A stretch of 64,000 bases of DNA. Origin: Caldilineaceae bacterium. Lineage in GTDB: Bacteria; Chloroflexota; Anaerolineae; Caldilineales; Caldilineaceae. Both the position numbers and the translations under genes were made by a program. The DNA is taken from contig JAJDXQ010000032.1 of NCBI GenBank assembly GCA_022823185.1, positions 57,276 to 121,275 of the forward strand. Direction: 5' to 3'. This document shows positions 54,048 to 61,966 of this stretch, in pieces. Under the pieces are notes generated by a model. It was not told where the DNA came from. It saw only the letters and a program-made list of their open reading frames with translations, and made no database searches. Positions within the stretch are counted from its first letter, which is position 1, and every line of letters starts with the position of its first letter.

Positions 54048-56753
54048 ATGCTCACCCCAACCGACCTCACAACCGAGTACGCCCCCAACCCGCTCAACAT
54101 CGACACTCCCCAGCCCCGCTTCGGCTGGCTCCTCCATTCAGACCGCCGCGCCCAATCCCAGGCCGCCTACCAGATCCGCGTCGCCACCAGCCCCGAGCGC
54201 CTCCAAACCGGCAGCGCCGACAAATGGGACAGCGGCAAGGTGTCCTCGGACCGCTCCGTCAACGTCCCCTACGCCGGCGGCGGCCTCTCCAGCGACGAAA
54301 TCTGCTACTGGCAGCTGCGCGTCTGGGACCAGGACGACCGCGCCAGCGCCTACAGCGAACCGGCCTCTTTCACCATGGGCCTGCTCAACGAAGACGACTG
54401 GACCGGCTCATGGATCGGCGCACAGACCGACGTCGCCTCCCCCCTCCTGCGCAGTGAATTCGACCTCGACAAGCCGGTCAGCCGCGCCCGCCTCCATATC
54501 TCCGGCCTCGGCTGGTACGAGCTCTACCTCAACGGCCAGCGCGTCGGCGACCATGTCCTCGACCCCGCCGCAACCGACTACACGCAACGCGTCCTCTACG
54601 TCACCTACGACGTGACCGATATGCTGCAAACCGGCGCCAACGCAGTCGGCGTCATGCTCGGCAACGGCTGGTACTGCGAACCCGGCTGGGAGCACCGCTA
54701 CGGCGACTCCCCGCGCCTGCGCCTGCAGTTGAACATCGAGTTCGCCGACGGCAGCGCAGACGCTGTCGCGTCCGGCGCCGGCTGGAAAACAGCCCCTGGT
54801 CCCATCACCCGCAACGACCTCTACGGCGGCGAAACCTACGACGCCCGCCGCGAGCAACCCGGCTGGGCATCACCGGAATTCAACGACTCGCACTGGGATG
54901 CGGCCGAGGATAAAGAGGCCCCCGGCGGCCGCATGGTTGCCCAGGTGATGCCGCCCATCCGCGTCAACAAGAAACTGCAGCCTGTCAACGTCAGCCAGCC
55001 CCAGGACGGCGTCCACGTCTATGATCTGGGCCAGCTCTTCGGCGGCTGGGCCCGGCTGCAACTGAAGGGCGCGCGCGGCGCCACAGTAACCATCAAATAC
55101 GCCTGCCAGCTCCTCGCAGACAGCGGCCTCGTCGACCAGGAATCCGGAGAATTCTACTTTCGCCACCGCTCCCGCGCGAGCGCCCACGAAGAAGGCGACG
55201 AGATCGACGTCTACATCCTCAAAGGCGACCCGGACGGCGAAACCTACGAACCGCGCTTCACCTACCATCCCGTGCGCTACGTTCAGGTCGAGAGCGATGA
55301 CACCGTTACCATCGAAGACCTCCAGGGCCATGTGGTCTATTCCGACGTGGATCTCTCTGGCGGCTTCGAGTGCTCCAATCCAACCTTCAACCGCATCCAC
55401 GAACTCGTCCACTGGACCGTCACCAACGGCCTCTTCGGCATTCCCCTGGACTGCCTGCACCGCGAGCACTGGGCCTGGACCGACCCGGCCACCATCGCCT
55501 CATCCCTCTACCCCCGCAAACACATGCCCCGCTTCTGGACCAAGTGGCTCGACGACATCAAGGACGCCCAGTACCACGACGGCCGTGTCCCCGACATCTG
55601 CCCCAACTACGTCCAGCGGCCCGATCCCGACCCGGCCTGGGGCGGCAACTACCCCATCCTCGTCTGGTATCTATACCAATACTTCGACGACAGCCGCATC
55701 CTCGCAGAGCACTACGACGCCATCCGCCTCTGGACCGACTATCTCACCTCCGTCGCCGAGAATCACATCGTCAACGAAGGCCACTACGGCGATCACATGC
55801 TGCCCGGCGCCGCCCCCGGCGAGGAGGAGTTCGTCTCCTCCGAAACGCCCCCGCCCCTGCTGTGGACCGGCTACTACCACCTCAACGCGGCCATCGTCTC
55901 CAAAGTCGCCGCCCTACTGGGCAAAGAAGAGGAAGCCGCGCAATACAGTAGCCTGGCGGAACAGATCAAGGACGCCCTCAACCATGAGTGGCTCGACCCC
56001 GCTGCCCACCGCTACGCCACCGGCTCGCAGACCGCCAACCTCTTCCCCCTCGCCCTCGGCATCGTGCCGCAAGCCAGCGAAGCCGGCGTCGTCCAGGACG
56101 TCGTCCGCAATATCGTCGACAAATGGGGCGGCCATCACCACACCGGCAATACCGGCGTCACCTGCCTCATCGACACCCTGACCCAGCACGGCCAGGGAGA
56201 CGTTCTCCATGACCTTGTCGCCACGCCCACCTACCCCGGCTGGGGCTACATGGTCGCGCAGGGCGCCACCACCATCTGGGAATCCTGGAGCCTGCAGAGC
56301 ACAGTGGGCGCCGCCGAAAGCATGATCATGTGGGCCTCCATCGACGAGTTCTTCTACAACGACCTCGCCGGCATCAAAGGCCCCGACTACCACGGCCCCG
56401 GATTCATGAAGCCCGGCTTCCGCGACATCCACATCGAGCCCCACCCGCTCGGAGACCTCGAACACGCCGCAGCCGAAATCACAACGGTGCGCGGCCAAGT
56501 CTCCTCCCGCTGGCGTCGCACCGACCACTCGTTTTCGCTCGAAGTCAACATCCCTGTCAACAGCACCGCCCGCGTCAGCCTGCCCACACTCGGCCTGAGC
56601 AACGTATCCGTCAGCGAAGGCGGCGCCCCCATCTGGCAAGACAACGCCTATCTCGCGGGCCGCGACGGCCTCACATCCGCCCGCGCCCGCCCCGGCTATA
56701 TCGACATCGCAATCGGATCCGGCAAATACCATTTCGAACTCACCGAAACTTAG
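54048..56753 (+). CDS. Alpha-L-rhamnosidase (GH78-type)
   Basis: A 901-residue glycosidase with the GH78 domain order. It has an N-terminal Fn3-like domain (PRFGWLLHSDRRAQSQAAYQ), a carbohydrate-binding beta-sandwich (SRARLHISGLGWYELYLNG), and an (alpha/alpha)6 catalytic barrel from about residue 440. FSNPTFNRIHELV-like SNPTFNRIHEL and IPLDCLHREHWAWTDPATIA stand where GH78 enzymes usually have DCPxRDERxGW, so the acid site looks altered but acidic residues remain. No signal peptide is seen, suggesting hydrolysis of imported rhamnosides inside the cell. It releases terminal rhamnose by inversion in known members. Confidence 0.9.
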   Translation: MLTPTDLTTEYAPNPLNIDTPQPRFGWLLHSDRRAQSQAAYQIRVATSPERLQTGSADKWDSGKVSSDRSVNVPYAGGGLSSDEICYWQLRVWDQDDRASAYSEPASFTMGLLNEDDWTGSWIGAQTDVASPLLRSEFDLDKPVSRARLHISGLGWYELYLNGQRVGDHVLDPAATDYTQRVLYVTYDVTDMLQTGANAVGVMLGNGWYCEPGWEHRYGDSPRLRLQLNIEFADGSADAVASGAGWKTAPGPITRNDLYGGETYDARREQPGWASPEFNDSHWDAAEDKEAPGGRMVAQVMPPIRVNKKLQPVNVSQPQDGVHVYDLGQLFGGWARLQLKGARGATVTIKYACQLLADSGLVDQESGEFYFRHRSRASAHEEGDEIDVYILKGDPDGETYEPRFTYHPVRYVQVESDDTVTIEDLQGHVVYSDVDLSGGFECSNPTFNRIHELVHWTVTNGLFGIPLDCLHREHWAWTDPATIASSLYPRKHMPRFWTKWLDDIKDAQYHDGRVPDICPNYVQRPDPDPAWGGNYPILVWYLYQYFDDSRILAEHYDAIRLWTDYLTSVAENHIVNEGHYGDHMLPGAAPGEEEFVSSETPPPLLWTGYYHLNAAIVSKVAALLGKEEEAAQYSSLAEQIKDALNHEWLDPAAHRYATGSQTANLFPLALGIVPQASEAGVVQDVVRNIVDKWGGHHHTGNTGVTCLIDTLTQHGQGDVLHDLVATPTYPGWGYMVAQGATTIWESWSLQSTVGAAESMIMWASIDEFFYNDLAGIKGPDYHGPGFMKPGFRDIHIEPHPLGDLEHAAAEITTVRGQVSSRWRRTDHSFSLEVNIPVNSTARVSLPTLGLSNVSVSEGGAPIWQDNAYLAGRDGLTSARARPGYIDIAIGSGKYHFELTET

Positions 56754-56759
56754 CCAGCG

Positions 56760-56795
56760 ACTGACCACTGACCACTAGCCACTGACCACTGCAGT
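56760..56795. repeat. TGACCAC heptamer array
   Basis: Units ACTGACC, ACTGACC, ACTAGCC, ACTGACC and then ACTGCAGT, five in phase, starting seven bases after the rhamnosidase stop codon and ending just before the AAAGGAG ribosome site of the next gene. Confidence 0.85.
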
Positions 56796-56811
56796 TCAAA
56801 GGAGCAGGATC

Positions 56812-57945
56812 TTGCAGGAAATGACATCGCTCGAACGATTTATGGCCGCCATCAACGGCGACCCCATGGACATGTACCCTGCCCTGAACGTCTCCCCCAC
56901 CTGGTCCATGATGCCCCACTGGCCCGAGACCGTGGGATTGAACTTCCTCTACCTCTCCCACGGCACCGACGAGCAAAAACTCAAATTCTACGACGTGCTC
57001 CACGAAGATCTCGGCCTCGACTACATTCCCTGCGGCACTGGCAAAGCCTACGGCCAGCGCGGGAAACAGTACGTCACCGAGGAGGACGGCGTGCCCGTGC
57101 TCGTCGACACCGGCTCGCGCAGCAAGACCCGCTACCACGAGTTCCCGCCCGACCTGCCGCCCGACGAACCCCTCTTCGAGACCGCCGCCGATGTCGAACG
57201 CCTCGACCCGCCCCCCACCGCCGAGGAGATGCTGGCCACCGGCGCCTACGACTTCACCAAAAAACTGATCGAGCATTTCGACGACACCGTCTTCCTCTAT
57301 ATGGGAGACATGGCCCCCTTCCCCACCTCCTTCTACATGCTCAGCTACGACAAGCTCTTCGACGCCATGTTCTTCCAGAAGGACCTCGTCTTCGCGCTCA
57401 TGGACCGCCATGAAGAGGTCATCCGTCAGCAGTGCCGCCTGGCCCGAATGCTCGGCGTGCACGGCTACCAGCTCATGCAGTGGTTCGCATCAGCCGACAT
57501 GATCTCCGACGACCACTATGTCGAGTTCGCCCTGCCCGGCGAGATAAAAGCCTTCCAGTACATCCACGACGAGGGCCTGATCAGCAGTATGGCGCTCATG
57601 GGCTGGATCGAACCCCGCTTGCCGCACCTGGCCAAGCTCGACTTTCACTGCATCCAGGTCGAATGCGGCCTCAAGAACTATTCGAACGACATCGTCAAAG
57701 TCCGGCAGGCCCTTGGCGAAGAGGTCTGCATCTACTCCAACTCCCACGCCATCACCGTCATCGAACAGGGTGACGAAAACGTCTGGCGCGAAGACGCCCG
57801 CCACCAGGCCAAGGCGATCGGCAAACAGAAGCGCTTCGGCATCGGCCACGGCACGCCCACCACCTGGAAAACCTCCCCCGCCAGATACCGCCGCTACATC
57901 GATTTCATGCGCGAAGAACTGGCGTCAATCGTCCCGCCGCACTGA
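56812..57945 (+). CDS. Uroporphyrinogen decarboxylase-family methyltransferase-like protein
   Basis: A 377-residue TIM-barrel protein of the UroD superfamily, the branch that includes methylcobamide:CoM methyltransferases (MtaA, MtbA) and O-demethylase methyltransferases. It starts TSLERFMAAINGDPMD; GYQLMQWFASADMISDDHYVEF and LDFHCIQVECG are strand-end motifs where zinc ligands lie in the methyltransferase branch (His/Cys). The invariant arginines of true haem-pathway UroD are not evident. GGAG lies seven bases before TTG 56812; the ATG at 56821 is the alternative. Its place near the corrinoid protein suggests a methyl transfer partner. Confidence 0.82.
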   Translation: MQEMTSLERFMAAINGDPMDMYPALNVSPTWSMMPHWPETVGLNFLYLSHGTDEQKLKFYDVLHEDLGLDYIPCGTGKAYGQRGKQYVTEEDGVPVLVDTGSRSKTRYHEFPPDLPPDEPLFETAADVERLDPPPTAEEMLATGAYDFTKKLIEHFDDTVFLYMGDMAPFPTSFYMLSYDKLFDAMFFQKDLVFALMDRHEEVIRQQCRLARMLGVHGYQLMQWFASADMISDDHYVEFALPGEIKAFQYIHDEGLISSMALMGWIEPRLPHLAKLDFHCIQVECGLKNYSNDIVKVRQALGEEVCIYSNSHAITVIEQGDENVWREDARHQAKAIGKQKRFGIGHGTPTTWKTSPARYRRYIDFMREELASIVPPH

Positions 57946-57964
57946 CCAATGCTCACTGCTCGCC

Positions 57965-59140
57965 ATGAGAATCACCCGCCTGGAGACGGTCCGGCTGGGC
58001 CGTCATCCCCATTCGCTCTGGCTGCGCATCCACACTGACGACAGCCTCATCGGCCTGGGCGAGACCTCCTACGCGCCCCGCGCCGTCAGCGCCCTCATCC
58101 ACGACCAGCTCGCCCCCCTGCTCCTCGGCCGCAACCCCCTCGACATCGAGCGCCACTGGCACACCATGTTCGCCCACGTCAACGCCTACGGCTACGGCGG
58201 CGCTGAAACGCGCGCCATCAGCGCCGTCGACATCGCCCTCTGGGACATCGCCGGCCAGTACTGCGGCCAGCCCATCTACAACCTCCTCGGCGGCCGCAGC
58301 CGCGACCGCATCCCCGTCTACAACACCTGCCTCGGCCACGGACCCCACCAGGATGACCGCACCTGGATGACTGGCCAGGCCGGCCAGCTGGCCGCAGACC
58401 TGCTCAGCCAGGGCATCAGTGCCATGAAGATCTGGCCCTTCGACCTGCCGCCCGGTCTTGCGGACGCGGAAGCAGGCGCGCCCGGACCAGTGCGCCATTA
58501 CCTCGATAAAGATTCGCTAAAAAGGGGTGTTGCCTGCGTAGAAGAGATTCGCGCCGCCGTCGGCGACAAAATGCAGATCGCCATCGAGGGCAACGCCCGC
58601 TGGAACCTGCCCGCGGCCATCCAAATCGCCCGAGCCCTCGAGCCCTACAACATCATGTGGCTGGAGGAGATGATCCCCCCCGACAACGTCGAATCCTACG
58701 CCCGCCTCAAAGCCGAAAGCCGTATCCCCCTGTGCGTCAGCGAGCGCCTCTTCACCCGCTTCGGCTTCCGCCGCGTCGTCGAGGCCAACGCCGCCGACAT
58801 CATCATGCCCGACATCTCCTGGACCGGCGGCATCAGCGAAACCCGCAAGATCTGCGCCCAGGCCGACACCTACTACCTGCCCGTCACCGGCCACGACGCC
58901 ACCGGCCCCGTCGCCCTCTGGGCCGCCGCCCACCTAATGCTCCACATCCCCAACGCCATGATTCTCGAAACCGTCCGCGCCTACTACAACGGCTGGTACA
59001 ACGACATCGTCACCGCCCCTATCCCCATCAGCGAAGGCACGCTCTCACTGCCGCATAAGCCCGGCCTCGGCGTCGCTCTGCGCGAAGAGGCGCTGAGCCG
59101 GCCCGACGCTCGTATCGAAGATGGAACCAGCGCGGAGTAG
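57965..59140 (+). CDS. Mandelate racemase/muconate lactonising (enolase superfamily) protein
   Basis: A 391-residue enolase-superfamily enzyme, probably a sugar-acid dehydratase. The N-terminal cap is ETVRLGRHPHSLWLRIHTDD. In the barrel, MKIWPFD supplies a possible catalytic lysine, IAIEGNARWN and WLEEMIPPD supply the metal-binding acids, CVSERLFTRF the third, and TGHDATGPVALWAAA the likely His. It starts 19 bases after the UroD-family gene. A broken copy of its last 30-40 residues is found at 60252-60371. Confidence 0.9.
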   Translation: MRITRLETVRLGRHPHSLWLRIHTDDSLIGLGETSYAPRAVSALIHDQLAPLLLGRNPLDIERHWHTMFAHVNAYGYGGAETRAISAVDIALWDIAGQYCGQPIYNLLGGRSRDRIPVYNTCLGHGPHQDDRTWMTGQAGQLAADLLSQGISAMKIWPFDLPPGLADAEAGAPGPVRHYLDKDSLKRGVACVEEIRAAVGDKMQIAIEGNARWNLPAAIQIARALEPYNIMWLEEMIPPDNVESYARLKAESRIPLCVSERLFTRFGFRRVVEANAADIIMPDISWTGGISETRKICAQADTYYLPVTGHDATGPVALWAAAHLMLHIPNAMILETVRAYYNGWYNDIVTAPIPISEGTLSLPHKPGLGVALREEALSRPDARIEDGTSAE

Positions 59141-59174
59141 AGTTGAGGGGAGCAGGCGCCGGCCACCGCAGCCT

Positions 59175-59396
59175 TTACGCATGGATTAGCAAGATTGCAT
59201 GACGGAAGCGCTCTCTCCGGGCCACACAATAGCCGGGCTGCTCCCATGCAACGGGAACGATGTCTGCAACAATGGTTTCCTTGTCGGCGGTCAGGAGAGT
59301 CGCCCCGTCCAGAGTCTCTCGAGCCAGTGAACTGACCCGTTTGGAGCCGCGCCAGTACCACGCAAAAACATGCGTATCGGCAGCGTACCGAGCCAT
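59175..59396 (-). pseudogene. Shortened PIN-domain (VapC-like) fragment
   Basis: A 73-codon frame begins MARYAADTHVFAWYWRGS, the PIN-domain start with its first metal-binding Asp. It then jumps to LLTADKETIVADIVPVAW, the PIN C-terminal LLTAD motif. The middle about 50 residues with the remaining acidic residues are missing, so this looks like an internally deleted toxin gene. The downstream C-terminal tail is unrelated. It faces opposite to the intact toxin-antitoxin pair next to it. Confidence 0.65.
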
Positions 59397-59446
59397 TCCT
59401 CAACGATGGCCCTGTATGTGCAGCCTGCCTCCCGGAGGCCTGGCTA

Positions 59447-59475
59447 TTGCAAAACACCATTGTTGCTGGCATAAT
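59447..59475 (+). promoter_or_regulatory. Promoter of the RHH/PIN toxin-antitoxin pair, probably leaderless
   Basis: TTGCAA (59447-59452), a 17-base spacer and CATAAT (59470-59475). The expected transcription start coincides with the ATG at 59482, and no ribosome site is present before that ATG, so the message is probably leaderless. Confidence 0.6.
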
Positions 59476-59481
59476 GCAGTC

Positions 59482-59718
59482 ATGCCTGTTCAGATTACGA
59501 TCAGAAATGTCCCAGAGGAAGTTCGTGACGAACTGGCGGTGCGCGCCGCGCTTCAACGCCAGTCCATGCAGGAGTTCCTGCGCGGAGAGTTGGAACGTAT
59601 CGCCTCGCGGCCCTCAGCGGCCGCATGGCTGCAAGAAGTCCGCGCACGGAAAGCGGTGGCGGAGACACGGGTTGAGCCCCAGAAAATCGTCCGCGCCCGT
59701 GATGCCGGTCGAAAGTGA
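59482..59718 (+). CDS. Ribbon-helix-helix antitoxin (FitA/VapB type)
   Basis: A 78-residue protein. The N-terminal strand MPVQITIRNVPEEVRDEL and the following helices RAALQRQSMQEFLRGEL form a ribbon-helix-helix DNA-binding domain as in FitA-type antitoxins; the basic C-terminal tail would block the toxin. Its stop overlaps the toxin start (GTGA). It probably represses its own promoter. Confidence 0.88.
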   Translation: MPVQITIRNVPEEVRDELAVRAALQRQSMQEFLRGELERIASRPSAAAWLQEVRARKAVAETRVEPQKIVRARDAGRK

Positions 59719-60122
59719 CCTCAGTCATCGATGCATCCGTGCTCGTTGCTGCCCTGGTCGACTCAGGACGCGAAGGCAGATGGGCAGAATCTGCAATTGA
59801 CCAGGGCCCCCTTGCTGCTCCGGAGTTGGCCTTGGTCGAAGCCAGCAACATCCTGCGCCGGTTGGAACAGCGTGCGGACATTTCGCGCATTGAAGCCACC
59901 GCCGCCCACGCAGATCTGCCGCGCCTGGAGCTGGAACTGTTCCCCTTCGCGCCCTTTGCTGAGCGAATCTGGGCCTTGCGAGCCAACCTGACCAGCTACG
60001 ATGCCTGGTACGTCGCCCTGGCCGAGGCGCTGGGCTGGCCGCTGCTGACGCTCGACCGCAGGCTCAGCCGGGCGCGCGGCCCCACCTGCGAAATCATCAC
60101 GCCGCCCCGTTCCCACAAGTAG
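59715..60122 (+). CDS. PIN-domain ribonuclease toxin (VapC type)
   Basis: A 135-residue PIN-domain protein. The acidic metal-binding residues are Asp in VIDASVLVAAL, Glu in LALVEASNILRR, Asp in SYDAWYVALAEALG and Asp in LLTLDRRLSRA. It would cleave RNA when not bound by the antitoxin. The GTG start overlaps the antitoxin stop by four bases, indicating translational coupling. All catalytic residues are present. Confidence 0.9.
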   Translation: MTSVIDASVLVAALVDSGREGRWAESAIDQGPLAAPELALVEASNILRRLEQRADISRIEATAAHADLPRLELELFPFAPFAERIWALRANLTSYDAWYVALAEALGWPLLTLDRRLSRARGPTCEIITPPRSHK

Positions 60123-60251
60123 CGCCAAGTTCCCCAGGAAGAGCACGAACTGGCATGCCCAGCCTATGCTCCCGCCCGGGCCAGCGCGCCATCCGGCAAA
60201 GGTCCCCACAGAGAGCGCGCTTCGCTCGATGCCCTGCTTCCTGTCCTCCCG

Positions 60252-60371
60252 CTGCCGCAAAGGCCCGGCCTGGCCATCGCTTTGCGCGAGGAGGCATTGG
60301 GGGGTCCCGATGCGTCGATCGAAGGCACGGAACAGGTGGAGGAAAACCGATTTGGAATCCGCTTAGAGTGA
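60252..60371 (+). pseudogene. 3' fragment of an enolase-superfamily gene
   Basis: The frame reads LPQRPGLAIALREEAL, GGPDASIEGT and ends GIRLE with TGA at 60369. This is clearly homologous to the end of the intact mandelate-racemase-family protein encoded at 57965-59140 (LPHKPGLGVALREEAL, SRPDARIED), but it has its own longer tail. The 5' part is gone. It lies right after the toxin-antitoxin pair. Confidence 0.75.
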
Positions 60372-60372
60372 G

Positions 60373-60753
60373 CTAAGGTTCTCGAGGTTCGAGGAGCAAC
60401 TGCAAGCCGGAAATGATCTCCTGTATTCTTCTTGAAGAAAGTGTGCCGATTCTCTCGCTGAGGACCTGCTTATCCAATGTAATCACTTGTGAAATGTTCA
60501 CAACACTCTGTCTGGGCAAGTTGCCTTCCCCTCTGTTCAGCAGCACATTTCCGGGGGCTGACTCTCTTCTTAGATTCCCGGTGAGCGCGCAGGCGACAAC
60601 CGTACGAATTCGACTGAAGTTGTACAAGTTGTTCTGAACTACGACGTAGGGGCGTCTTCCCCCCGGCTCGGACCCGGATGGATCTTCCATGTCAACCCAG
60701 AAAATATCACCCTGTTCGATATAATTTCGATATGCAGGAACATCATCTACCAC
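60373..60753 (-). CDS. mazF: MazF/PemK-type toxin endoribonuclease
   Basis: A 126-residue protein of the MazF/PemK/Kid family. The typical N-terminal QGDIFWVDMEDPSGSEPGGRRPYVVV leads into the conserved arginine and RPYVVVQNN strand; INISQ-like VNISQVITLDK follows. MazF-type toxins cut mRNA at specific short sequences. The GTG start overlaps the antitoxin stop by seven bases, the usual antitoxin-first order. Intact by length and motifs. Confidence 0.92.
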   Translation of the reverse strand: MVDDVPAYRNYIEQGDIFWVDMEDPSGSEPGGRRPYVVVQNNLYNFSRIRTVVACALTGNLRRESAPGNVLLNRGEGNLPRQSVVNISQVITLDKQVLSERIGTLSSRRIQEIISGLQLLLEPREP

Positions 60754-61001
60754 GGCTCATCCCTCATGTACTTTCGATGGTGTTCTTTCATTTCTCTTAG
60801 GGTCGCCTGTTCTTCCTCGTCAGGGAAACCATCATATGCCTCGTTTATTGCTGCTAACATTCTTCTCGTTTCATGCCGTTCAATAAACTCCTGAACCGCG
60901 ATCGCAAAGAGTCGACTTCTAGAGATATTCAACTCTTGTGTAAGTGTTTCCACCTTTTCAAAGAGTGACTCGTTCAAAGAGATTGCTGTCTTAACTGCCA
61001 T
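60747..61001 (-). CDS. Ribbon-helix-helix antitoxin paired with MazF
   Basis: An 84-residue protein. The N-terminal MAVKTAISLNESLFEKVETL and SRSRLFAIAVQEFIERHE are a ribbon-helix-helix DNA-binding domain, and the acidic C-terminal half (DGFPDEEEQATLREM) should wrap the toxin. The ATG at 61001 has GAGGAGG six bases upstream; the frame is open ten codons earlier. It lies below a palindromic operator that it probably binds. Confidence 0.9.
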   Translation of the reverse strand: MAVKTAISLNESLFEKVETLTQELNISRSRLFAIAVQEFIERHETRRMLAAINEAYDGFPDEEEQATLREMKEHHRKYMRDEPW

Positions 61002-61034
61002 GCTTCTCCTCCTCAAGTGGATATGGTACAACCA

Positions 61035-61078
61035 AGAGTTATACCAGTAGTATAACTCTATTTCCTACCAGGGATCAA
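61035..61078 (-). promoter_or_regulatory. Promoter and palindromic operator of the mazEF-type operon
   Basis: On the minus strand TTGATC (61073-61078), an 18-base spacer and TATACT (61049-61054). A perfect 10-bp inverted repeat AGAGTTATAC with five-base centre spans 61035-61059 and overlaps the -10, as expected for repression by a ribbon-helix-helix antitoxin. Confidence 0.8.
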
Positions 61079-61266
61079 TTCCACCCCAACGGGCGCGAAA
61101 AACCATAATCCGCTCCCCCTGACAAGAAAAAAACAGGTTGCAGTCTGAAACAATTGTTTATATCATTACAGGCGCAAACCAAAACCGCTTTACCAAACCG
61201 AATAGCGACCACACAGTTCCAGGCGCCCCAAGCCCGTCTGCGATACACTGAATCAGGAGACCCTGA

Positions 61267-61932
61267 ATGCTGTCCGAGCAGATCGCTGCACTGAAGCGCT
61301 ATGACTCCGCCACCATTTTCAATGCCGTCGCCCTCAAGCTCGGCCTGCCCAATCTCGATTACACCGACCACACTATCCGCTGCCTTATGCCCGACATGGG
61401 CCTCGTCGCCGGCTTTGCCGTTACCGCCGAAGTCACCACCAACGACGAAGACTCCACCGCCCTCGAGTGGATCGACTACTACGACTACCTTGGCAGCCAG
61501 CAAGGCCCCCTCATCGCCGTCTTCCAGGACCTGGACACCAACCCCGGTCGCGGCGCCTGCATCGGCGACGGAATGGCCCGTGTCCACAAGCGGCTCGGCG
61601 TCGTAGGCTTCATCGCCGAAGGCGCCGTGCGCGACCTGGTCGGCATCCGTCATGTCGGCCTGCCCGTATGGGCTTGGGGTACCGTCCCCGGCCACGGCGT
61701 CTTCAACATGAACCGATTCGGCGCGCCCGTCACCGCCGGCCGCCTTCGCATCCATTCCGGCGACCTTCTCCTCGCCGACTCCGACGGTGTTGTCCGCATC
61801 CCAACCGAACACGTAGACGACGTCCTGCGCCTCGCCGAAGAAGTGCGCACACGCGAGGCCGAACTCTTCGACTTCTACGAATCGGAAACATTTTCGCTGG
61901 AGAAAATGCGAGCCCGCCAGCAACAATACTAA
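61267..61932 (+). CDS. RraA-like family protein (aldolase/demethylmenaquinone-methyltransferase-like fold)
   Basis: A 221-residue protein of the RraA/HMG-aldolase family. The core motif GDGMARVHKRLGVVGFIAEGAVRDL and the later GLPVWAWG and SGDLLLADSDGVVRIP segments are characteristic. Family members are either class II pyruvate aldolases (cleaving 4-hydroxy-4-methyl-2-oxoglutarate or 2-keto-3-deoxy sugar acids) or RNase E inhibitors. Here the sugar-acid context, a dehydratase two genes upstream, favours an aldolase (inference). No strong ribosome site. Confidence 0.86.
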   Translation: MLSEQIAALKRYDSATIFNAVALKLGLPNLDYTDHTIRCLMPDMGLVAGFAVTAEVTTNDEDSTALEWIDYYDYLGSQQGPLIAVFQDLDTNPGRGACIGDGMARVHKRLGVVGFIAEGAVRDLVGIRHVGLPVWAWGTVPGHGVFNMNRFGAPVTAGRLRIHSGDLLLADSDGVVRIPTEHVDDVLRLAEEVRTREAELFDFYESETFSLEKMRARQQQY

Positions 61933-61963
61933 CCACTGACCACTAGCCACTGACCACTGCCGT
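61932..61963. repeat. TGACCAC heptamer array
   Basis: Units ACCACTG, ACCACTA, GCCACTG and ACCACTG follow directly after the RraA-like stop codon and run to three bases before the ATG at 61967. Confidence 0.85.
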
Positions 61964-61966
61964 CCC

